Position numbers and translations under genes: made by a program. From assembly GCA_036971615.1 (NCBI GenBank), contig JAYKKR010000001.1, positions 2,666,001 through 2,730,000 of the forward strand: DNA of 64,000 nt, read 5' to 3'. How positions within the stretch are numbered: position 1 is the first letter of the stretch; each line of letters begins with the position of its first letter. This DNA is from Amyloporia xantha. Taxonomy: Eukaryota > Basidiomycota > Agaricomycetes > Polyporales > Adustoporiaceae. The notes beneath the pieces are model-generated. The model had not been told where the DNA came from, made no database searches, and was given only the letters and a program-made list of their open reading frames with translations. Below, piece by piece: positions 36,014 to 46,062 of the stretch.

Positions 36014-36700
36014 CTAAGAAGACAAGTCATTTGCCGGGAGGTATGTACCACTCCTTCCGCCACCACATACCGCCTCAATTTTCCAAGGCCATTTGCTCAA
36101 GCTCAGCCTCTGCATTAGGTTTCCATAGTTAAGGTGGGTAGGATGGTGATGATCATGAGACTTACTGTCTTGCTTGTGCACTCTAGATCCCTGCTTGCCG
36201 TCATTTGAATTCTTGGACGAACTGGTCGAGTCGGCGCGGCCGCCCTGATAGGGATTATCATTCCCCTTGGGCTCGGCGGGCTCGGCGACTTGGCCAGCAG
36301 GTGATTCGCCGACAGTGCTGTCAACAGGTTGAGCGACTTGGGGAGGTAGGTCTTGGGTAGGCAAGTCTTGAGTAGGCACGTCTTGAGTAGGCAAGTCTTG
36401 GGTGGGCACGTTGGATAGAGGTCCCCCACCGTTGGTGGGCGATGCAGAACTCGCAGCGGCCCCTGCTCCGCCAACGAGGCCTTCGAAGAGGCTGAGAGGA
36501 TCGTTGAAGTTCTGAAGTTTGCTAAGTTTGGACGCGGAGAGCTGACGCTTCAAGAACTGGAGGGGGTTGGATGGGTTTTTGGTCTCGACCTCGGTGACGC
36601 GGGGGTGAGTGATGGAGTTTCCCTGGGGCGAACTTGCGGCGACGAGGGTGGGGCTGACGGTGGCGGCCATGATGGAGAGGGCGATGATAGGGCTACGCAT
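36014..36700 (-). CDS. Secreted low-complexity protein with PTQD(L/V) repeats, 228 aa
   Basis: No functional family is recognised. The ATG at 36700 gives a typical signal peptide starting MRSPIIALSIMAATV and ending near TLVAASSP. A KR site in LQFLKRQLS could be cut by a Kex2-type protease. Residues about 103-125 are a tandem of four PTQD(L/V) pentads, encoded by a 15-bp DNA repeat at about 36345-36410. The rest is Ser/Asn/Gly/Asp-rich with a His-rich stretch SKSHDHHHPTH and ends YLPANDLSS. It is single-exon. The signal peptide resembles those of the genes at 44411 and 47148. Weak alternative: an ATG upstream at about 36760 would bury the signal peptide. Confidence 0.65.
   Translation of the reverse strand: MRSPIIALSIMAATVSPTLVAASSPQGNSITHPRVTEVETKNPSNPLQFLKRQLSASKLSKLQNFNDPLSLFEGLVGGAGAAASSASPTNGGGPLSNVPTQDLPTQDVPTQDLPTQDLPPQVAQPVDSTVGESPAGQVAEPAEPKGNDNPYQGGRADSTSSSKNSNDGKQGSRVHKQDSKSHDHHHPTHLNYGNLMQRLSLSKWPWKIEAVCGGGRSGTYLPANDLSS
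36345..36410 (-). repeat. 15-bp minisatellite coding PTQD(L/V)
   Basis: Four to five copies of a 15-bp unit lie inside the secreted-protein gene and translate to alternating PTQDL/PTQDV pentads. Confidence 0.75.
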
Positions 36701-37345
36701 GTTGGGTGAGAGCTGGCTGGTCGTAAGACGTCGGAAGTAGGCTGTGGGCTGGCAGGACAATTAAGAGGACTATAGGCTATAGAGAGACAGGCAACGTATG
36801 GGGGGCGAGAGTTGGGCAGGGACAGTTGAACTTGGCCTTTTGAAGGGCTGACAGAAGGTTCATCCTCCGCCGCGCCTTCTGAGCGACACAACGATCGACG
36901 CACTACGCCTGCCTTATTCGGCAGCGCCACTGCCATTCTCGGTCACAGCGAGAGCAGTGACCGGAACACAGACGGTCCGCCTTATGTATGGTCAGAGACC
37001 ACTCTTACAGCCGCCGAATGACCACAGCTTCGGGCACAAGACTGTCTCGTCGCAGCTAATGTATCCGCAAAGAGACCACGTCTGGACTTCCTGCTCTTCT
37101 TGCGCACACTACACGGTCAGCATTTGTCTATATCATCTCAAGCATGACCACCGCTCGTAGTGAGCCAGTCATTTCTCAGGTGTGTACTATTATTCAGCGC
37201 TTGCTGTCACAGCTTCAGCCCCCGAATCTTGGAATACACAAGGCCATCAACGGCACAGACCACACAACGCCCAGACTTTCGCTCTATTTCCCCGCGTCAC
37301 CAACGCCATGGACGAGGCTATCGATTATGCCCAAAGCTTGCCACA
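36701..37345. promoter_or_regulatory. Divergent intergenic region of the secreted/membrane island
   Basis: 645 nt separate the divergent secreted-protein gene and the first membrane glycopeptide-like gene. No gene is supported in it. Confidence 0.35.
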
Positions 37346-40028
37346 ATGTACTCCACGATGCGACGTATACTCGCTGGTGCTATCTCAGTCATCGTCGCCT
37401 TTGCTTATGCTCATGCCCAGCACTCCATCACCTTCCAGAATAAGTGAGTATTTTACCGAAGGGTATCACTCATCGATTTGCCTTCTCACACCGGACTGGC
37501 AGGTGTGGCTATGGCGTCGTGAGTGAGCCTCTGGTTCTTTCATCGCTAATTTGAGCAGTATCTGTCGCAATGATCGATCCAGCCTGAACTCGAAAGTGAA
37601 CAAGGCAACGAGTTGGCAAATGGCAGTGGACTTGTGTATGAAAATGATACAATAGTCAACGCTTTTGCGTGAGCGCTCAGGCCTCTGACACCATCATTTC
37701 CAACGAGAATCTCACCGCCTTCTTCGTAGCTTCCTAAACACAGGTAGGCGACCTCGACCTCATATCGGTGCCATTCGGATCTCACACGACATAGGCTACT
37801 GTGGTGTCGATGGAGATAACTGCACGGTCGTCAATTTCAGCCTTGAGGATCACGGAACATCCACAGCGGTCATCAATTTGATCCCTCCGTGAGCGCCACA
37901 ATCTTTTGCCTTCGATATAGATCTTTCCATGTCCAGGAATTCATTATCTTGTTCGATCCCCGTAGCTTCTATTTCTCGGAAGGTGTCTCGTTTAGGTACG
38001 TAAAGCTTGTACCATGCAACAGCGAAATCGTGGCGGGCTCCAGGGGTGTCAGATTTTTAAGGTTATCTTTCTCATTAATTAACACAATATTTGGGTAGCA
38101 AAGTCCATCACTTAGCACATCAAGTTAATGATAGGATTATCATGAGATTACTATGATAGTTATCATTACAGTTAACCTGTCAATAACTATATGTTTAACT
38201 ACATGATCATCAAGTGTTAAACTGAGACATAATTCAGAAAAATAAATGAATTACACCAGCTGGGATTGAACCCAGGCATTACCATAAATGGCAACTTCAC
38301 ACTCAACTCAACCACTACACCATAAGGGCTTGTATATAGTCTTAATGTTTAGTCAATATATCCTATAGTCTTACCAAGGGTGGCAATATATCTGGACTTC
38401 AACAAATTTCGACTTTTTGACATTTTCAGCACTGCATCAGATTAAGCCAGACTAGGCTGGATCAACTTGAGGTTATCTCTGGGTTAACTGAGCACAGATC
38501 AGTTAACCTTTTCCAAAAAGTCCATAATGCCATATGTCGCATAAATGAAAGTTGTAGAGCATTATTTGAACATTTCAGATTCTCTCTTTCAGACATCTAA
38601 TGTGCTTGGTTAAGCCAGAAAATGCAAAATAGTGATTCAAACGCGACGATACAGAAAACTGACCCCCTTCAAAAGGATGTGAAATGATGTTCTGTAGACC
38701 CTATGGACTTGAAATAACATGCAGCTTGATATAGACTTTCATTTATGCGACATATGGCATTATGGACTTTTTGGAAAAGGTTAACTGATCTGTGCTCAGT
38801 TAACCCAGAGATAACCTCAAGTTGATCCAGCCTAGTCTGGCTTAATCTGATGCAGTGCTGAAAATGTCAAAAAGTCGAAATTTGTTGAAGTCCAGATATA
38901 TTGCCACCCTTGGTAAGACTATAGGATATATTGACTAAACATTAAGACTATATACAAGCCCTTATGGTGTAGTGGTTGAGTTGAGTGTGAAGTTGCCATT
39001 TATGGTAATGCCTGGGTTCAATCCCAGCTGGTGTAATTCATTTATTTTTCTGAATTATGTCTCAGTTTAACACTTGATGATCATGTAGTTAAACATATAG
39101 TTATTGACAGGTTAACTGTAATGATAACTATCATAGTAATCTCATGATAATCCTATCATTAACTTGATGTGCTAAGTGATGGACTTCGCTACCCAAATAT
39201 TGTGTTAATTAATGAGAAAGATAACCTTTATTATTTGAGAAAGATGCGGGCTCTCGTTGATCTTCTGTTCAGCTTTTATAACGCCTGCGATGGTGTCGAG
39301 GCCAGCTGTGGGTCGCACTATGTCTTTGCACGAGCACAGTGCCGATGACAGTCATTTACGCCCGTTAGGCCTAGATCCATGTTGCGCTAGTGCTATTCAT
39401 CTCCCCGGAGAGGGGTCAGGAATATTTAATTGCACTGAAGACAGTGATCCTGACGGAATGGTGCGTCTCACCCAGTCTTCTCTCCCGTGCCGTTCTTACT
39501 TTGTAATCACACTTTGCAGGCGGGTTTGCTCATTATATGGTGTCCGTAAGTAGGATCCCGCTTACAGGTTGCTTGCGGTTGAACGCACCAGTGATCAACC
39601 TGCACAGGGACACTACGGACAGCCTTCCCTCGATCAGTATCCCACCTCTCCCCTCAACTTCTTCGGATCTCTCGTCTGCTTCGTTCGTCAGTAGATCTGT
39701 CGGCACGAATGGAGAATCCACGCTTCCGTCTAGCTCCGGCTCACCCACAAGCACGGTCATCGAATCTGGAACTACCACCTCAGATAAACCCGTGATATCG
39801 ATTGTTGTCTGCGGGCTCGCCGGCGGCATCGGGGGCGTTGCCGTCGTTGCACTCGTCGAGCTGTTCTTCATCCTGCGCTCCAGACGTCAGGAAACTCAAG
39901 CCTTGGCAGACAGGCTTGCGCAGCTCCACGTGCCAACGATGGATCCCGAGCGTGTGCCTGAAAAGGACTCGTCTGTGAAGCGGGTGAAAAAATCAGTGCG
40001 GGTGCGTGGTACTGGGAGAGTGGGATGA
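37346..40028 (+). CDS. Type I membrane protein with glycopeptide-like ectodomain, copy 1 (1.3-kb intron with palindrome)
   Basis: Signal peptide (RILAGAISVIVAFAYAHAQ), then a Cys-rich ectodomain of a kind seen in secreted fungal 'glycopeptide' proteins: HSITFQNKCGYGVPELESEQ, AFLNTGYCGVDGDNCTVVNF and FYNACDGVEASC. Next are LDPCCASAIHLPGEGSGIFN, then a Ser/Thr/Pro stalk, one membrane helix (ISIVVCGLAGGIGGVAVVAL), a basic stop-transfer ILRSRRQE and a short tail of about 55 residues ending RGTGRVG. Exons of 16 nt (37503..37518) and 14 nt (37729..37742) keep frame. An intron from about 37996 to 39271 contains the long palindrome. The frame is intact on both sides, so the gene may still work. Ligand and role are unknown. 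Confidence 0.65.
38252..38329 (-). other. tRNA-like segment with Pol III A and B boxes, left arm
   Basis: Mirror image of the right-arm copy. On the minus strand the A box TGGTGTAGTGG is at 38312-38322 and the B box GGTTCAATCCC at 38262-38272. It points outward from the palindrome centre. Confidence 0.7.
38958..39035 (+). other. tRNA-like segment with Pol III A and B boxes, right arm
   Basis: The A box TGGTGTAGTGG (38965-38975) fits TRGYNNARNGG, and the B box GGTTCAATCCC (39015-39025) fits GGTTCRANYCC. The spacing is tRNA-like. Flanking 7-mers do not pair as an acceptor stem and the T loop is short by one base, so this is a tRNA-derived promoter (as in SINEs) rather than a working tRNA gene. 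Confidence 0.7.
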
Positions 40029-40355
40029 GGTTCTGGGTGTCTGCGCTGGGCGAGCGTAAGATCGTTTACATGAGGAATGACCGTGTTGACAACTCTTATT
40101 GCGGTTTAGCCAGCGACTGGTCTCCACTGGTTACGAGGAGATGTTCATATTAGGATGCCTAGAAGACTGGAGATGTGAGCGATCAGCATCATGTCCAACT
40201 GGGAATGACCTTTGTAAAGGGTTCAAATCATATTTGCGTGGATGTACAAGAGTGATCCGTTACATCTTCTACGACTAGCAAATTGGATACCAAAAGCAGT
40301 GATCTCTGTCAATAAGAGGCTTTGAATTCGTGTTCAGTTCTCGTCTTCCTCTTCC
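40029..40355. other. Intergenic, nothing recognised
   Basis: Between the end of membrane protein copy 1 and the acidic-tail gene. No open frame of note. Confidence 0.4.
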
Positions 40356-40718
40356 TTATTTTCTGTCCTTGTTCTCACCCTCGTCGTTGTTCTCGTCCTT
40401 GTCTTCATCGTCTTCCTCTTCTTCCTCTTCCTTTTTCTTCGTTATCCTCACAATTGGTACAACATATCTTCTCAATGTGGGCATATGTGCGAGACTTTGA
40501 TCCAACGGTACTGATCATGCCTGCACGAGAAGTATCAGGCATCGGGAGTCCTTGTTTGAACGGCGTTGCAGGTCAGGTAAAGATGTCCCCTGTGATCTCC
40601 GTAGGCAGATAATGGGCGACAGTAACTGTAGAGTCAATAGGGACTCGCGCTGCCTGATCGGCTCATAAAAAGCGGCAATTTCCTGCTCGATCCGTTGGCG
40701 CTGAAGTGCTGCAGGCAT
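40356..40718 (-). CDS. Possible small protein with acidic/charged C-terminal tail
   Basis: The CT-rich plus-strand tract at 40356-40445 reads on the minus strand as a charged tail (ITKKKEEEEEEDDEDKDE, then NNDEGENKDRK and a stop). It is preceded by LAHMPTLRRYVVPIV and a gatcag acceptor at about 40516. An upstream segment from the ATG at 40718 (MPAALQRQRIEQEIAAFYEP) could be its first exon, but the donor is unclear. No family is recognised. It could equally be a remnant. Confidence 0.3.
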
Positions 40719-41748
40719 GGAGAGAGCACCTTCCGATACATCTCGTCAATGTGTCACTCAGCACCAAGTTGATTCAATGCTGTCCTGACACGATGTACAT
40801 CATGCTTTAGCAAGTGCTCCAAGTCGTCGTGGCCAAGGACAGTATAGATTAGGCGCTAAAATAGGTCGGAAACTTCCCCCTATCTGTTGATATCGAGCAC
40901 TATGTGAAGATGAATCCTTTTTATCAATACACCACGCCTCGGATGATGTATACCGCGGCTTTCAAGTTTCACGGAAGTTCGCCGTTCAAGAACGTTCGTT
41001 CAACGGCGAATGAAAAGCTGTGCAAGCCATTCAAACTCCGCGGCATTCCTCCTCATTCGGAATCTCGATCAGTATTATAATGTAGCTTCGCGCTGTGTTC
41101 ATCTCATCCAGAATTCGCCTCTCAGCTACGACAGGCTACGGCTGTCGCCACCGTTTCTTCAGGTGTCTAGCTACAGAATTATGTGTAATTTTGCCTTGTT
41201 TCATTCATGGTGCTCTGTCTTGGCCAAAACGTCTACCTGTACTCATCTGGAGCGTGAGTAATTCAAGAGGGACCGGCCGTTAAAGTTGGTAGATACCTAG
41301 TGATGGGGAGGGTATCTGACACGGAAGACTTTCTTATCGGCTCGCTATGTTTCTCAGTATGGGAATTGCTGTGATGATAATGGGCCTAAGGGAGGGCCTA
41401 AAACGGCGCTCGACCCCCTCCGATAATTGTGGTCTACGTCAGGTACGCTTATATGTCATAGCCATGAGATTCCAAGTAGCCGTCACAAAGGTATGTTCAG
41501 TTTGCTTGCATCCATAGGGTATGATGTGTCCTCTAATATACCCGTTTTTCCTGGAGCGTTTGACCACTCCTCATTTGTAGCGGTGCTATCTCCTGTGTCT
41601 GAACCCTAGGTGTGCATCGTGCTTCAGCGCTTCTGTCAAAGCACCATCTCCTGATACTTGGAACGCAGGGACATCAGTGATGTTGACCACAGTGCCCCTT
41701 TGGACCACAGAGCTCCCATGTACTAGTATTGACTTTCGCAGTGGTTAT
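40719..41748. other. Intergenic, no supportable gene
   Basis: About 1 kb before membrane protein copy 2. It contains short frames at about 41010-41260 and 41427-41609 without domains. Confidence 0.4.
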
Positions 41749-44041
41749 GGACCACCAGAACCTCCCCACCATGACTGTCTATAAGGTACTACTCCTTCTG
41801 TGCTTCATCCTCGCGTTTCTGGTCACCAAGGACCGCGTAAATGCACAGTGGCACGCAGTCACTTTGGAGAACAGGTGGGTGCCCAGATGATTCTATTCTT
41901 CTCCGGGCAACGCTCAAGAAATTTGAAACCTTGCAGTTGCGGCTTTGGTATGGTGAGCGGACTTGTTAGCATTCTTTAACATTTCTCAAGCGAAGGCCTT
42001 TTGTTGCTATCCTACTACAGCCTGAACTTGATAGTACATTAGAAGGCACGTTGGCAACGGGTACTGGAGTGGTTTTCGAGAATCAGACTGTGACCGGTGC
42101 TTATGCGTACGTGGTTTGACGCTATGACTGCTCTGCACACCGACCACCACCTCGACGGTGGTAATTTTAGCTTCTTGAATTCAGGTGTGCATCAGATCTG
42201 GTGACGTCTTTATGACCGCCTTAATCCCTATTATTTAGGATCCTGTGGCAGCAATGGTGACAACTGTACTGTTGTTGATGTCAATCTTGGCGATCGGGGG
42301 GCGTCGACCGCCGTTATCAATCTGGTTCCTGCGTGAGCATCATGTTGTAGTCGTCGGAGACCAAAAGCTTGGGCTTGTTAAGTGATCCTCTTGGTGCCTA
42401 GGTATGCCTTCTCGGAGGCGGTCGCGGTTAGGTATGCAGCATCTCGCTCGTTTAGAGACCTTACCTGAATTGTTTCGTTCGCTCTGCAGCTTTTATAAAG
42501 CGTGTGATGGTGTTGGGGTCAGTTGTGCGTTGGTTCCCTTTTACTCCTAGCACGTAATGCACGTACCGACGTGAGCCATGTGTTAGGTCTGGACACGAGC
42601 TGCGTGAATGCAATGCATAGTCCTGGAGATGTTACTGGGCTAGTGGAATGTGCTGCATCCAGTGATCCCGGAGGTATTGTGTGTATTCGTCTTACTGGTC
42701 AATACAAGTTGGATAGCTGACAGACTTCTACTTTTCCAGGCAAGTTTACTTATCACATGGTGCCCGTAAGGATCTGCACCATGGATGATATTATTTTCCT
42801 CACTTTGGAAAATTTCTAGGGATTTTGTGGCCAGCATACCGAACAGTGCTTCTGTCACCTTTGCAAGCTCTACTACGTCTGCAAGTTCTCCTACTTTGTC
42901 GACTGGACTTACAGATGTGTCATCGAGTACACTCTCGGCTTCACCGATTGCAACAGTTGCCGTGATCAGGGCGCATTCAGACCGTTCTACTATTGCTACC
43001 ATTGTGGGCGGCGTAGTGGGCGGTGTAGTCGGTATTGCGCTACTCGCCATGGTTGGGCTCATCTTGATCTTGCGGTCACAATCGCGTCAAGCTCGCTTGA
43101 CTTCAGAAGCCTTCACCGAGTCAACAAGACGTAATCGCGAACTACTCGACAAAGGATTGCGCGAGGCCGAAGAGACGGCCAGAATCTATCGCAGCCGATC
43201 GGAGCGCGAGTCCTCCTGGATCAGGGAAGGAGCTCGACATGATCGTGATGCACTACAGCAGGCAGCTCGACGCGATCGTGCCATGCTAGAGCAAATTCTC
43301 ACGTGGTTGTCGTCGCAGGTGCCCAGGTGGACATCTCTTCCACAGGATGTCACAAATGAGCCGCCCAAACCTCCATCGCCAGTCATCGCAGCTCCTCCTC
43401 CAGTACTCGTTCCGGCTCTTCCTTCGCCAGCAATCACGCGCCCTCCTATAACAATCGTCCCAGCTCCTGCATCCGAGCCGGTCGCCTCAGTACCTACGCC
43501 ACAGGTTGTGGTTTTTCCATCCCCACCTCAGCGTCGGGTTGTTGATAGACCGCCTCCGTTATCTACACGCTATCCGCCAAGGCCGACTGGCCAGAACTTG
43601 GAGCCTCAGGTGGACCCACCGTTTCCTAAACCATCGCCGCAAGATCTGTCGCGTCACCGAGGGCGAGTTTTTCGACCAACTGTGCCACCCCCATTGGCCC
43701 GGCCTAAACAGAATCCACCACAGTCTGGATCCCAGCTCACGCCGGTGTTACAGAGGGAACCACTCATTACTCTTCCCACTCAACGTCCCCTGATGCAAGG
43801 TGGGGCTGGGACACCTCGGCGATATCAGGTCCCTCAGCCCACTATGATAGGCCAGCCACCTGGATCCCGGCCCATTCGACAACAATCACCACGGTCGCCG
43901 CCGCCGCCACCACCACCACCACCGCCTTCCATGGTGAGACCCAATTACCCTGCCGTTCTGCAGAATCCGAGGACGCCTGTGGCCATCAGGCGACAGGGAG
44001 CACCCACGTACTACGTAGAAGAACCTCCGTCGTTACTCTGA
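41749..44041 (+). CDS. Type I membrane protein with glycopeptide-like ectodomain, copy 2, long proline-rich tail
   Basis: Paralogue of the gene at 37346. Signal sequence VLLLLCFILAFLV, then QWHAVTLENSCGFG, PELDSTLEGTLATGTGVVFE, AFLNSGSCGSNGDNCTVVDV, FYKACDGVGVSC and LDTSCVNAMHSPGDVTG. Next come a Ser/Thr stalk, a glycine-zipper-like membrane helix (TIVGGVVGGVVGIALLAMVG) and a basic ILRSQSRQAR. The cytoplasmic part differs completely from copy 1. A charged coiled-coil-like segment of about 80 residues (RRNRELLDKGLREAEETARI) leads into some 270 Pro-rich residues, including a run of ten prolines near the end, finishing YVEEPPSLL. Exons of 16 nt (41937..41952) and 14 nt (42171..42184) match copy 1. 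The tail suggests SH3, WW or profilin binding, by inference. Confidence 0.72.
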
Positions 44042-44410
44042 TCCTTGGCTCATGTATCAATTCCGGCCTAGGCTCCTTCGCGTTGCTATACTCGCTGCTA
44101 TATGTGCCAGGGATATTACATGCGTGTCTGCTATGTCTTCTCGATATAGGACGTTCTTTCGCTCTTTTTTCCGGTGGGCATAGCTCAACAGCTCGAGGCG
44201 TAAGCTGTTAGGGCATCAACCATACGACGCTGCGGGCATTGCCTGCTTTTGACATTTATATCCATATTTGGGCATGCTGTCTCCGGATATGGCAAGCGAG
44301 GAAGTTGAACTTGAGCGCAAGAAGCTCTTGTCCGCGCACCACGACCGCCACCGCCACCGTTACAACGACCAGCATTCTAGCCACACACTCGTTACCACAT
44401 CGATCCCACA
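44042..44410. other. Intergenic, nothing recognised
   Basis: 369 nt between two plus-strand genes of the secreted/membrane island. It presumably holds the promoter of the next gene. Confidence 0.35.
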
Positions 44411-45669
44411 ATGCGCAGCCCTGCCGTCGCCTTCTCTCTACTCGCAGCGGCAGCCGTCTCTGCATCCGCCAGCCTCCAGCCAGACTACACCGCGAGCCCG
44501 ACGTCCCCCTCAGCCCGTTCCCTCGACCCCCTTCCTCCAGCACCTGTCGCGTATAGCTCCGTTAAGCCCAGAGAACACCCCGTGGGTCTCGGCATTGTAG
44601 ACGCCGCCGTGAAGAACGCCAAGTCTGGCATACCTCACGCAAAGCGCGTCCTTGATCCTCGCCGAGGGAACGAGAGAGCCGACAAATCACCTGCAGGGTA
44701 CGGTGCTCAGAGAGAGCAAGAACGCGTTGCACCGCCTCCTAGACCGGAGCGTCCTCATCCTGATCTGCCCTCTGGCAGTAGTGCAGGCTGTGGCGGCGAC
44801 AACTCCGCCGGCGGCGGGAATGGTACGCCTTTCTAAACGTATTCTCGCCTCGTGTTTCGCCCGCTCTGACGACAATATTGAATAGGACTGAACGGCGGGG
44901 TGTCGTGCTCGACTGGTGCTCAGGGCCAGTCCGCAAACGAGATCGGGCAGCTGGGGTCAGGCGAAAGCGTCGCCTCACCCGACGCCGCTGCCGCCGGCGG
45001 AACCGACATCACGAATGCTGGCCTCGACAGTCTGCTAGGTAAGTCACTCTATTACATGTGATACGTGCACCCCGCAGCTCACGCCGTTCCAGGGACCGAA
45101 GGCGCCTACGGCGGGACCTCTGCAAGCCCCTCCGTCGTTGGGGACAACAGCGGCCAGGAAAGTTCGGGGGACAACAGCGTCCAGGACGACTCAGTCGGAG
45201 GCTTCCGCGGCAACGCATATCCTGCGTACCCTGGAACACGCACGGGTATGCCCGCACGCCGCGCGCTCAGCACCCTCAGCCCAGATGAAGCACGAAAAGA
45301 CCTGTACGAGGTGGTCAACAACACCATGCAGGCGGGCAGCGACGCCGCCCTCGTCCGCCGACGCGCGACCGGTAGCCCGCCGCTGCCCGTGCGCGTGGTT
45401 CCGGCGATCGTGGAGGACAGGTCGCCGAATGGGGCTGTCCTTGATGATGTTGATCCTGGTCAGTACGCAAGAGGAACAGGCGGTGGTGTGTTTTCGCGAT
45501 GCTGATGATGCTGTTTGCAGGCCTCGCTGGTGCACCGGGGCAGAGCATCCCTGGTGCTGCGATCCCAGGTGTTGGCAATGGTGAATTCCCAGGAGGGTCG
45601 GCCAACGCGGGAGCGGTCGGTTCCAGCGCTGGTGGCAGGGTCATCGACTCGCCGGGTGATGCAGTCTAA
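44411..45669 (+). CDS. Secreted low-complexity protein, unknown
   Basis: No family is recognised. The signal peptide MRSPAVAFSLLAAAAVSASA is followed by a Pro/Ser-rich stretch, dibasic AKRVLDPRR (possible Kex2 sites), and GSSAGCGGDNSAGGGNG. After an intron come LNGGVSCSTGAQGQSANEIG, then TPDAAAAGGTD-like low complexity, LSPDEARKDLYEVVNNTMQA (a short helical patch) and GLAGAPGQSIPGAAIPGVGN, ending DSPGDAV. Three or four short introns occur. Gly/Ser/Asn richness and the signal peptide link it to the genes at 36700 and 47148. Confidence 0.6.
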
Positions 45670-46062
45670 GAAAAGGACGTAAAGATCTGCGGGCAGATCG
45701 TGAACAGCGAGACGGGGAGTGCAGTGCTCGATGACTGATGGACACGGACTGTATCATATATCGCATTTGTATCTCTCACCACTATATGTAGCCCTAATAT
45801 TGTCTTTGCACGTGTGCGAGGTGTTGGATCGATAGCCAGTATAACTCAACGCTTACTGACAAGCGTACCAGACGATCCCAGGTGTCTCTGTCGGGGGGTC
45901 GTTTTCTGCATCGAATGTCGCCGACACAATTTTTCAGGGAAAGCGTAGGAGCTGTTTTTAAAGATATCTCGGAAACATGATGATACAAAGAGAAAACAGA
46001 TCTGCCGGAAATACATCACGTCAGGCATGGAGGAACAGGAACGTTCGCATTTAAAGTGCTGC
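45670..46062. other. Convergent intergenic region
   Basis: 393 nt between the 3' ends of two convergent secreted-protein genes. No gene seen. Confidence 0.4.

Larger units (their letters stand above)
38059..39228. repeat. Giant inverted repeat: two 494-bp arms around a 182-bp centre
   Basis: The left arm (38059-38552) and right arm (38735-39228) are reverse complements of equal length. By eye they differ at only about one base (near 38099/39188). The ends read AAGGTTATCTTTCTC and its complement. The centre (38553-38734) is unrelated single-copy sequence. There is no coding frame. It sits wholly inside an intron of the membrane-protein gene. A clear target-site duplication is not visible. TGAGAAAGAT occurs at the right end and again just outside at 39236-39245. 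It is likely a mobile or foldback element, and recent or gene-converted given the arm identity. Confidence 0.93.

Noticed and set aside
38252..39035. Two functional tRNA genes.
   Set aside because: A and B boxes are good, but the acceptor stem does not pair and the T loop is one base short, so tRNA-derived is the safer call.
37346..40028. Copy 1 of the surface protein as a pseudogene broken by an insertion.
   Set aside because: The palindrome lies entirely within an intron with usable donor and acceptor, and the exons on both sides stay in frame.
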